Shown in pieces: positions 1 to 9,300 of a DNA stretch of 21,981 bases (the first letter of the stretch is position 1; each line of letters begins with the position of its first letter). Origin of the DNA: Pelargonium nanum (lineage: Eukaryota; Streptophyta; Magnoliopsida; Geraniales; Geraniaceae). Below the pieces are notes generated by a model. That model saw only the letters and a list, made by a program, of their open reading frames with translations, was not told the origin of the DNA and did no database searches. Location: the NCBI GenBank assembly GCA_036897485.1, contig JAYMTF010001661.1:1-21981 (forward strand). Reading direction: 5' to 3'. A program made the position numbers and the translations under genes.

Positions 1-46
1 ATTTCACGTTTTTACTAATCCGTGCAACGCACGGGGTTCTCACTAG
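1..46 (+). mobile_element. Helitron 3' terminus
   Basis: A perfect 6-bp stem, CCGTGC (20-25) and GCACGG (29-34) with loop AAC, is followed 8 bases later by CTAG (43-46) and then T (47). This is the Helitron 3' signature: a short GC-rich hairpin just before CTRR, inserted in front of T. The body of the element lies to the left, outside the window. From 47 on the DNA would be the original intron of the lipase gene. A chance palindrome is possible, but stem, spacing and terminal tetranucleotide all agree. Confidence 0.65.
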
Positions 47-661
47 TATAGGTTGAATATTCCTAAATTTAATGTGATGAATGGTAGTGTTGATATCTAT
101 TTTCAAATATATAATATGATTTATGTAATAATTATATATAAAGTAATTAATAAGACGTAGTATATAATGAGGAGGCATATTTATTGTGGATGAGTCCATA
201 TAGATGGGTGAGACGAGGAGTGAATTATTGTACTTAATTTGGTGTGTCTGGTTGGTGAGATGAGCGACCATTTTGTTTCTTATTTAATTCCTCATTTACT
301 AACACATTTATTGCACTTATAACTATAGCTATTTATTTACACAAATTTACATTTTGTACCTTATTTAATTGCTCGTAGATAAAATTACAAATATATACCT
401 CATGATATAGATAAAAAAAATATAGTTATTTTATAAATTGAACTTGGCAAATAATTAACTATATATATTCTATGTTATTACGAAAATTTATTCTATCTTA
501 AGTTTGAGACTATAAAGGTCGTGAGAATGCCTAAACATTTTATTTTGTATTTACATTTACATATTTAATCAACTTTTTGTATTGTCTCTCACATTTTTAG
601 ACACTTATTTATGTATTTCGACTTGTTAACAATTTTCGTGTTCACGAATATGTATATGTAG

Positions 662-2737
662 AGACTATATGAAATGGGAGCACGACGGATCGTGGTGACG
701 GGCACGGGACCGATAGGTTGTGTCCCGGCGGAACTGGCACAGCACAGCAGAAACGGAGAATGTGCGGTGGAGCTGCAAAGAGCAGCAGCGTTGTTTAATC
801 CCCAACTTGTTGAGCTCATAAATAATCTAAACACAGAAATTGGATCTCAAGTCTTTATTGCTGCAAATGCACTTGATATGAACATGGATTTTATCTCTAA
901 TCCACAAGCATATGGTACGTCAACTACTTTTACTAATCGCATTTATTTTCTTCACCAATTAATGTCGTTTTATGATAAGTCAATGTCAGTACTATGTTCG
1001 AAGTCGGGTCGTTCTTTTAATATATCAAGTTCGTTTGGAAAACGCAAATTAGTGCTTATAAATATATGAAAAATAAAAATAAAAGTACATACTCAATATA
1101 GAAAATAATGTTTCCACATTCGACCTTTCATTATCTTTTTATCTTAAATTTATTTTGAAAAGATACTGTTATCATTAATATGCATTTCCTTTTTCGTTAT
1201 CTTTGTGTTCTTCTCATAAATTTATTTGTAAATTTAAAGTTTGTTTCTCCCTACTAGTCTATACTAAGACCGCCAACATGTCATAACTCGACGACACATA
1301 GTCTCACATTAGATAAGCTCATATTTTTCTTAAAGAAGAATTCAACAATGTATGTTATTGGATTCATTATGGTAATGTTAACTTGAGTCACAAACACACT
1401 GGGGTGAACAAATTTTACCACATAAATAAATAGAAAAGTGCAAATTAACTATAAAGATAAATCAACATATAAGTTTTTGTGTTCTTATCATCTTCATTTA
1501 TTTTGTCCAAACATTTTTACAAACAATTCTGTTTTTTTCATTGTTTATTTATCATTGTGGACTTATTTTATAGTAAAATATGTACACTTAAATTTTCTTA
1601 TAAATTCTATCGAAAAAAATTCTTATAAATATGCATGGAGTTTATACTAGTATTATGTTTCTTGTTGTAACTTGTGAGTCTTTGCTTAGACCAACAACAT
1701 GTCATGACTCAAAAATAGGTAGTCTCATCTCGCATTGAATTCTTATTTTTTCTTGAAGAAAAAACTATTAGTCGCAAAAAAAAAATTATTATTTTAATAA
1801 GAAATCTCGACTGAGTAATTAATTTTTATTTTATAAATCTTGATAGAAGACTTAAGAAAAAGGCTGCAAAGTGAACCACTGGTTGGTCTATATTGAATGG
1901 ACTGTCTGGTCAGTGGTCACATAGACATGTAATAAACCAAATTTATTAGCTCAGCCCCACAATTGTTTGTTTCAATGTTCTTTTTATATTTTTTACTCAT
2001 AAGTAAATTACACATTATTGAAATTATTATCAATATCACACGAATATATATTTTGACGTATGCAATTAAATGTGTCTGAAAACTTTTAGATGTTTAATCT
2101 CTTCCTCGGTCTTGTCTAGACGGTTTGATTTTCTAGCCTTTAGTTATATATCAACTTTATCATCGTCCAATTTGAAGTAATAAATTATTAGTTTTTATGT
2201 TAAAAAAATGTCGGAAAGTTAAGTTTGAGTCTAATATTTCATTCATAATATATAGAAATAAGATCAACTTTTCGATAAAAGGTGATGTCAACATTGACAT
2301 TGATCAACTAAAATTCAAACTCTCATCAAAAGGATACTAATAAGAGCATCCCAATGTAACAAGTTGAACATAATATAGAAATGTTGGTCTAAATTTATTT
2401 TCAATACAGACATTCTTAACAATATTTTTTTCGGTACATTTTTATAGTCAACTTACACTCTTTTTTGTGGGTCTAACTTTTTATGTTTGAATGAATTTTA
2501 GGATTTGTAACATCAAAGATAGCGTGTTGTGGACAAGGACCCTACAATGGAATCGGACTGTGTACTCCGGCGTCTAATTTGTGCCCTAACAGGGACCTCT
2601 ACGCGTTTTGGGATCCATTCCATCCGTCAGAGAGGGCAAACAGACTGATTGTGCAACAAATGATGATTGGAACCAGCAAGTATATGAGTATGAATATTAG
2701 CACCATCATGGCTTTGGATGCTAAGCTCAACGTTTGA
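662..2737 (+). CDS. GDSL esterase/lipase, LTL1-like, 3' part (last two exons)
   Basis: Exons 662-914 and 2502-2737, joined across a phase-1 intron (acceptor AG at 660-661, donor GT at 915, acceptor AG at 2500-2501), give 162 C-terminal residues ending in TGA at 2735-2737. The first exon carries the conserved stretch with [20 protein letters not shown], then [11 protein letters not shown] and AALFNPQL. The second carries [17 protein letters not shown] and [10 protein letters not shown], whose Asp and His are the block V members of the catalytic triad. The catalytic serine and the GxND block belong to upstream exons not seen in 1-661, so the gene starts outside the window. Plant members are usually about 360 residues, secreted, and hydrolyse ester bonds of lipids or cutin precursors; substrate cannot be told here. 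It resembles Arabidopsis LTL1 (At3g04290) and its paralogues. Both exons are intact. Confidence 0.9.
915..2501 (+). other. Last intron of the lipase gene, 1.6 kb
   Basis: AT-rich non-coding DNA between the two lipase exons, donor GTACGT and acceptor TTTTAG. No coding potential was recognised. It contains a diverged direct repeat (1264-1342 and 1684-1763). Confidence 0.85.
1264..1763. repeat. Diverged direct repeat pair within the lipase intron
   Basis: Copies at 1264-1342 and 1684-1763 share, in the same order, a block containing AACATGTCAT(A/G)ACTC, a TAGTCTCA motif and TTTTTTCTTGAAGAA or its close variant, with about 340 bases between copies. The pattern suggests two remnants of one repeat family, or ends of a decayed element. 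No terminal dinucleotides, primer-binding site or target duplication was found, so the family is unassigned. Confidence 0.4.
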
Positions 2738-3304
2738 TCTTCAATTGTTGAATTTTCTTAATTAATTAGATTGTTTAATTTCTGTTGTATAACTGGATGT
2801 GGATTTTGTGTTAGGATATTGAACATTTCATGATGAAGTTGTTGGTTTGATTCAAATTTAAGTGCATTTGGTTAGTGAGTAGTGAAGGCCTCAATCATAT
2901 AATGTATTTTTCTAATGAATAACATATTTGAATATGGTCTTTCAAGTTTTTTGTTAATGCATGTTATAGATTAATTAAATATGTTGGTTTTTTAGGACAC
3001 TTTGTAAGGTAATATCTCTTATCCTAGGTAATTGTCCTACAAACTAACGGACTCGTTGTAAATTAGAAGTCTTGAACTAATTAACTTATGTGATTAATAC
3101 ATTTAATTAAGATGGAAATACATAGTTGAAAGTCACCTAGAATGGTGAATTATTTGGATGATTTTATTGTGGTTGATCTCATTAATATGATTGACGTGTT
3201 TGTCTGAAATGGTCAACGCAGACACACTAGATTTCGCTTCATCTTCTTCTCCACGTGTTAAGGAAAATTCTAAGTGTTTTCAATCCAAGTTAAGGTCTAG
3301 CTAG
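2738..3304. other. Lipase 3' UTR and intergenic DNA
   Basis: AT-rich DNA after the lipase stop. AATGAATAAC near 2914 could act as a weak near-upstream poly(A) element, but no canonical AATAAA stands out. No gene was seen. Confidence 0.5.
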
Positions 3305-3837
3305 TGTCATGGGGCCGGGTGGCGTCTGGCTTCGAATCTGTGACCTGCGCGAAAACAACACACCAAAGAACAGAGTACCCGAGGTATTCCCAGAACGCCG
3401 TCTCAGGCGTGATAATGAGAGCTTTTTTATAGAGATAGAAAGCAAAAGAGATAAGTAAAATATGCAATAATAAATCTCCTTCTCTCTTACCAAGAGAGGA
3501 GTATATAGTTGTTACCATCTTCGTCACATGTCGACGTGTGATTCAACGATAGCTATGTGGGGTTCACTTGGGGCTTGGAGTTCTAGCTCCTTTGGTTGCG
3601 CCGCGTGCGGCATTAGGCGAGGTCGGCAGTTCTCGTATGCCCCTTATGCTCTGGGACGGACATCAAAGCCCCTAGAAGCCTCTACCACACAGAGTTTCGT
3701 CTTAGGGTTTCTAATATTATGAATCGGGCCTTCAATTTTTGGGCACGCCAGACACGGGCTCCAGGTGAGCTGAGGCACTTCCATACGATCTTTGCTCTTT
3801 GTGCCAAGTGGTGAAGCCCCTAGAAGCCTCTACCACA
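3305..3837 (-). mobile_element. GC-rich LTR-like fragment, family unassigned
   Basis: The block is sharply richer in GC than its surroundings. Read on the minus strand it starts TGTGGTAGAG and ends CATGACA, so it has TG...CA ends. It also has a TATA-like CTCTATAAAAAAGC (complement near 3425-3438) followed by a GC-rich leader-like tract, as in plant LTR promoters. A 24-bp sequence is directly repeated at 3666-3689 and 3814-3837. No target duplication or neighbouring primer-binding site was found, so a solo LTR or fragment is only a hypothesis. Short open frames on both strands match nothing I recognise. Confidence 0.35.
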
Positions 3838-3908
3838 TGGAACATGTTTAGTTATTAAAAAAAACATGTTTAGTTATGAAGTATTTCCTCAAATTTTCTA
3901 GAAAACTG

Positions 3909-4180
3909 AAAAACTTGTTTAGTTGTACAATTTTCCATTTGAAAAACTGGAAAATGGAAAATGAAAAACTGGAAAAGAGTTTTTCAAAATAGCTTGAAAA
4001 TGAAAAGTAGTTTTCTCATTTTTCCACTACTCATTTTTACTTCTTTTTTTTTGTCTCGCGGAATATCTATTATGCGTGATGTTGTTATTTACCTATTTAA
4101 AATTAATTTTACTTTACATCATTCCAATTTAGAATAAAAATAAATAACAATAAAAAATGTTACAACTAAACAAGTTTTCT
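3909..4180. mobile_element. Foldback (MITE-like) element
   Basis: ACTTGTTTAGTTGTA near 3913-3927 is matched by its reverse complement TACAACTAAACAAGT at 4161-4175. The match extends a few bases further on both sides, giving roughly 20-bp inverted ends about 235 bp apart. The interior is A/T-rich with tandem-like GGAAAATGAAAAACTGG motifs. There is no coding capacity, as expected for a MITE. The exact ends and any target duplication are unclear, because similar GTTTAGTTAT motifs recur just outside at 3845-3877. Confidence 0.45.
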
Positions 4181-5120
4181 AAAACAAAAAATTAAAAATG
4201 AAAACAGAAAATAGAAAATGAAAACGGTTTCGGATCCTTAGAATTTATGCAAATTCTTTATTGTTTTAATTCTTGGCCCAAGTCAAGAGTCCATAACTTT
4301 TGTTCAGCCCTTTCCATGTTTCAACTCATCACTTGGGCCATTTTAGCAAATTATCTTTTCCAAACCCAATTTATGAATCCACACTTTTGAAGCCTATACC
4401 ATGTGGCCCATTACTCTTTTTTCCTTTTATTTTTTCTTTATACATTCTCTTTCCGTGTTTCAATTTTTAATTGAGAAAAATGAAAAAAAAAATCCGAATT
4501 TATATGGACATGTATTACAACAAATGATACTAACTAATTTAGTAAAGAATAATTTTATTAATTTACACACATTTAATTTTTTTAAATAAATACACTCCTT
4601 TTATGAAAAAAATGCAAGAAAAATAAGATGTACATTTTGAGAGGAGGGATGTATATATTTTGTGTCACCTTCTTGTTTTGTTGATTTAATTGGCTTAGGT
4701 TTTACGTCTTTGAACTGATAAAAAAACATATCACTTAAGACTGATAAAAAAACATATCACTTGAGTAGTATAAGAAAAATAGTGGCACTTGCATCTATAT
4801 ACGTGCGAAATGTGAAGAAAATATATTATTTTGAGATGGACTGAATTCCTTTTAACGTAGTCATAACAAGGTATTCGGATCAGAGGCGCATGTTTGACTC
4901 GGGTAAAAAAGAACACGCTAGATGTTTGATAGTGTGATTTCATATCACACTAATCATGCCTCATTTATCAACATTTCATGATTTCATCATCATTTGCTTG
5001 CATTATCACACTTTGGCATATACAAATGTACCATTTACTCAATTCTCGCTTTGAACTTTATTATGATTAAATCTCGCTTTTACTCTTGGTTTTACGGCTT
5101 AAAGAGCCAATTTTATAAGT
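4181..5120. other. Intergenic DNA with a short tandem duplication and a hairpin
   Basis: No gene was seen. A 22-bp sequence occurs at 4715-4736 and again at 4741-4762, making a two-copy tandem repeat of period 26. A perfect 9-bp stem, TAGTGTGAT (4930-4938) with ATCACACTA (4944-4952), encloses a 5-base loop. Neither has a recognised function. Confidence 0.5.
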
Positions 5121-5384
5121 TTGGATGGTTTGCACTTATTTGTAGTTGTGATCTTCAGGTTTTGTGCGATGAATCCAAGCTCGGGAGTGAAACGGGAAGC
5201 AAGAAAGCGAGAAGAGGAGCTGCAAGACACACTTAAGGAGCATCTGCACACCACAGTCGCGACTGTGCCATTTTGTGGCCACAGTTGTGACTCTGCTTCA
5301 AGTCTGAAACTGTGTCGTTTTATATGTAAAGTTGCGATTGTGGTTATAACTCTCGTGATTCTACCCGACTCGAACAAGAATTAA
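5121..5384. other. Unexplained GC-richer segment with overlapping open frames
   Basis: An 87-codon open frame on the plus strand and a 92-codon frame on the opposite strand (5099-5377) overlap in a segment clearly richer in GC than its flanks. The plus-strand product has a charged stretch VKREARKREEELQDTLKEH followed by a Cys/His-containing part. I do not recognise it. It could be a gene remnant, a repeat fragment or chance. It lies about 75 bp before the MITE at 5459. Treat as unassigned, not as a gene. Confidence 0.2.
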
Positions 5385-5458
5385 TTGTACATGTATATTT
5401 AGATTATATTTCATGGTCATATAAATTGAAAAAAAAAATATTTAAATTATTTTATTTA

Positions 5459-5855
5459 GGAAAAAGGTCCAAAATGGTCCCTGAACTATCCAGTCGTGCA
5501 ATTTTGGGCCCTGAAATATCAAACGTGTAATTTCAGTCCAAAAGATAGGTGAAAGAGTCGTTATAACCCAAAGGTTTCCAAAAACCGAGCCCCGTCAGGA
5601 CATTCCGTCAAAATCACTGATGGAACCGTTAAATTTTCATTAAAAACATATTTTAAAAAAATTCCACATCTTCAAGACTTAACGGATTCCGTCAGTATTT
5701 TGACGGAATGTCCTGACGAGCTCAGTTTTTAGAAACGTTTGGACTATAACGGCTCTTTTGCTTATCTTTTAGACTGAAATGTCAAGTTTGATAGTTGACA
5801 GACCAAAATGGCACGAATCGGATAGTTCAATTACCATTTTAGACCTTTTTTTCCT
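5459..5855. mobile_element. Long-arm foldback MITE, probably Mutator-like
   Basis: Two long inverted arms, 5459-5632 and 5679-5855 (about 175 bp each), enclose a 46-base loop. Matching blocks include AAAAAGGTC at the left edge with GACCTTTTT at the right, and GTCAGGACATTCCGTCAAAAT with its complement near 5702-5718. By eye the arms are roughly 80% identical. Long arms without a gene are typical of Mutator-like MITEs. Flanking 9-mers TTTTATTTA (5450-5458) and TTTTATCTA (5856-5864) match at 8 of 9 positions, fitting a 9-bp target duplication, though the boundary is uncertain by a base. It ends about 155 bp before the pTAC3 start codon. Confidence 0.75.
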
Positions 5856-6009
5856 TTTTATCTAAAACCCCTCTCTTTCCCCTTGAAGTTGAAAGCTAAA
5901 ACCCCTCCTTCCCTCCCAATCCCACATAGGCTTCCTTCTCTAACCCAACACTTTCCTTATCCAAACACACACACTACACTGTAAGAGGAGTAAGAGTAAG
6001 AGTAAGAGA
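5856..6009 (+). promoter_or_regulatory. pTAC3 core promoter / 5' leader region
   Basis: The tract is strongly pyrimidine-rich on the plus strand (CCTCTCTTTCCCC, CCTCCTTCCCTCCC), like the Y-patch of plant core promoters, and contains two AAAACCCCT motifs. No convincing TATA box is seen, which is common for housekeeping and plastid-protein genes. It ends in four GTAAGA copies (5981-6007), the last three in perfect tandem, running up to the ATG. The transcription start cannot be fixed from sequence; part of the promoter may lie in the MITE just upstream. Confidence 0.45.
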
Positions 6010-6372
6010 ATGTCTTCTACTCTCTTCAGCTCCAACATCTACAGTTACACTCCTCTCCCTCTCATTTTGAAAGCTCCCCAATTCCTCTCCTTCTCCGTCC
6101 CCCGCACCGTCGTCGCTCTCTCCGCCGTCTCCACGCGCGTCAAGCGCAAGAAGAAGCAGCCCAAGGACAAAGATGCCGCCCCCCTCTCCGCCGCCGAGAA
6201 GTCCCTCCGCTACGCCTTCATGGAGGAGCTCATGCTCCGCGCTCGCAACCAAGACACCGCCGGCGTCTCCGACGTCCTCGCCGACATGATCGCCGCCGGC
6301 CTCAAGCCCGGCCCTCGCTCCTTCCACGGACTCGTCGTCTCTCACGCCCTCAACCACGACCTCCAAGGCGCC
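6010..6372 (+). CDS. PTAC3: pTAC3 exon 1: transit peptide and start of mature protein
   Basis: Residues 1-121. The first 50 residues are rich in Ser, Thr and hydrophobic residues with no acidic residue before about position 53, then a basic run RVKRKKK: a chloroplast transit peptide followed by the mature N-terminus. This ATG is the first in frame after the pyrimidine-rich leader and gives a fitting targeting sequence. The exon is strikingly GC-rich and uses C- or G-ending codons, unlike all later exons. The donor is GTACGT at 6373, phase 0; the 76-bp intron 1 ends TTGCAG. Confidence 0.93.
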
Positions 6373-9300
6373 GTACGTAATTCCTCAAATTTCTCTCTCT
6401 TCCTTCCCCATCCATTTCTGCTACTGATCAACTGTTTTGTGCTTGCAGATGCATTCTCTTAAACGAGAATTGAGCACCGGGCTCCGGCCGCTCCACGAAA
6501 CCTTCGTTGCTTTGCTCCGTTTGTACGCGTCTAGAGGTGAAGCTACTGGCGGATTCGAAATTCTTTCTGCAATGGATAGGTTCGATTACGACATTCGACC
6601 AGCTTGGTTGTTTCTTGTTGGTAAATTCTCTAAAACCTTGCTCCTAGTTACCTACATAGCTTAACATAAATCATATTCAATTGTTTCAAGGTTTATACAT
6701 ACCCTAGGTTTAGGTTTAGGATTAGGAGTACACACTGGACCATTATTACTTGTTAGTATTAGCTTTTGCTAGTGTGCTACGTTTTGGAATGCCCTTTCCA
6801 GATCAAGAATTTCTAATGGAATAGTGATTTTCAGTAACTATTTGCTTTATTGAAGTTGCGCACAACTGGTTCGATATGTGTCTCTTCAATTGAATTTGTT
6901 GGAATTTTGTTGTTAGAGGAGCTCGTCAGGAACAACCATTTGGAGAAGGCCAACCAAGTGTTCCTAAAAGGCTCAAAAGGTGGGTTGAGAGCTACCGACG
7001 AACTGTATGATCTTCTAATTGTGGAAGACTGTAAAGCAGGGGATCACTCCAATGCATTGGATGTTGCCTACGAAATGGAGGCGTACGGCCGAATGGCTAC
7101 GACCTTTCATTTCAATTGTCTTCTTAGTGTGCAAGTAAGCCTTACGGAACTCATTTTGACATTATTCATGTTAAGCAGACATAGTTTGGTCTGTGTATCT
7201 CATTAACATATATTTGTGACCACAATGGCGTAAATCCTTCAACTTGACGACAAACCTTTGTAACCAACAAGTTGGGTTTTATCCATAATTACAAGGTTTA
7301 CCTCAAAACTACTATGACAATCAAGTTTTGGATTTCAGTCTACTGATTAAAATAAAATAACAAATTATATACTAAGTGCAGTAATGCTTTTGAAAATGAT
7401 TACAGTTGTGGATTTGAAAATTTTAGAACTCTATAAAATTTGCCTTATGTAGCAATAGAGAAGTAATTTTATGTTGACACAAAGCAATTAAAATACACAA
7501 CCAGGCTCTCAGAAGTAATACACGTAAGCACGTAACATTGTTATGGTTTTATGGAAGTATAATTTGTGCTAAACATTTTCATTCATGTCAGCTATGGGCC
7601 ATTATGGCTCATGGTATCCACACTAAGCAGCAGTTGACTTGGTCTATTAGATAAAAGTTCCACTGTTTATTTCTGAAGACTTAAAGTTAATTCCTAGGTT
7701 GGCTTCTATATATTCTTTGTTGATTATTAGTACTTGTATGTTTGACCTTTCAATATCACATGAGTATGGGCTCTTTATTGTTATTCATAAAAATTCATCA
7801 AAAATCACCCATTCGAGCTCTGTGTCATGGAAAGGTATTGTCCAGACCACACTATTTTTTTTTCTTTCCTTTTGTGATGGTATTTTCTTACACTTTGGTT
7901 GTTAATACCTGATAATCATAAAAAAATTCCTTTCATAATATGTTTCTCACGAGTTTTTGTGAGACTGTCTGTTTTTTTTTAATTATTTATATTTAAATCT
8001 ATATATTTTGTCATGTATGCGTCTTGGAACATCTGCATCAGATTATTATTATGTTCTTTTTGGTGTAGGCTACCTGTGGAATACCTGAAATGGCGTATAC
8101 GACATTCGAGAACATGGCATACGCAGGAGAAGGTTTAGCATCTCAACTCCTTTTTTGTTATGCTAGTATAGTCATTCCTAATAACTTACTTATTGTCCTC
8201 TTTCCATGTGAGTAATGTAATTTTGTCATGGATAGGTACCTCTTTTGTCACATTTCTGAAGTTTCTGGTGATTTCATCTTAGTTATTTAATATTTTTAAT
8301 TTTTACTTGAACTTACCATCTTGGAAATTAGAATCGTTCACTGTAATACTGGAATTTGTTTAGAAAGTGCATCTACATATTGAAATAAGCATGTACCCAA
8401 CGAAATTTTTTATTATGTTTACGAGAATTTTGTACCAGGCATTGATATATGGAATCAAATTGAAACTTGTATTCAATGGATTTAACATTACTAAAGCTTG
8501 TGATTTTGAAGGTTTGAGTTTCTGTAACATTTACATTTATGTTTTCTTTTAAAAACAGAATTTATGAAACCAGATACAGAGACATATAATTGGGTGATTC
8601 AAGCATATACAAGAGCTGAATCTTATGACAGGTATATAATGTAGCACATATATGATGCCATTTAAGTTTATCTGTAAAACTGCCGGTACTTGTAGAAAGA
8701 TAGGTCTTTTGGTATGTGGCTGATTGTACTCGTGGTTAGTTAAGCCTTTAAATGACAGTTTAAGTTTTGAACATCTGGAGATCATCATCAAACTCCATAT
8801 TCGTTTGTAGTTTATATCCTGTTTTATAATTTTATGTTGACTGATAAATGCTGCGTTTAACCCCTGCCATGGCCCATGAGGCCATGACCATGAGGACACC
8901 AAGAGAGGCAGATGCCATCACATAAAGGCCTTCATGCAAATATGGAACCCTTACTAAGTTGGGTTTTGTAGGTTTTGTATGATGAAATAAACATGATTCA
9001 CATTCAGATTTTCTCATGGATCTTAAAAGGAAACAAGTATTGTCTGAATTGAACAGATTAAATTTACATATGAAACACATTATAACCCAAATTGATCATA
9101 ACCAATCTAATGGAACCATGAATAATGATGATAAGGTGTTGCATAGTATACAAACCAACCACAGTTCCTGATAAAAATTTGTTTCCAACAGTTTAACCAA
9201 TTTGTTTCAGTTGTAGTGTCCTGGTTCATTACATTATAAACAGATAACCCAACTTTTAATCAACCATTAAAATGGCCATTGAATATCCAATACCACCAGA

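Noticed and set aside
4891-5376. Inverted GACTCGGGTA / TACCCGACTC motifs as possible ends of an element
   Set aside because: Only about 13 of 15 bases match and the similarity does not extend; no target duplication was found.
5974-6366. A 130-codon minus-strand frame opposite exon 1
   Set aside because: The Glu/Gly/Asp-rich product is the complement of a GC-rich coding exon, a common artefact.
8868-8886. CATGGCC/GGCCATG palindrome in intron 5 as a regulatory site
   Set aside because: A 7-bp stem alone is not distinctive and nothing around it supports a function.
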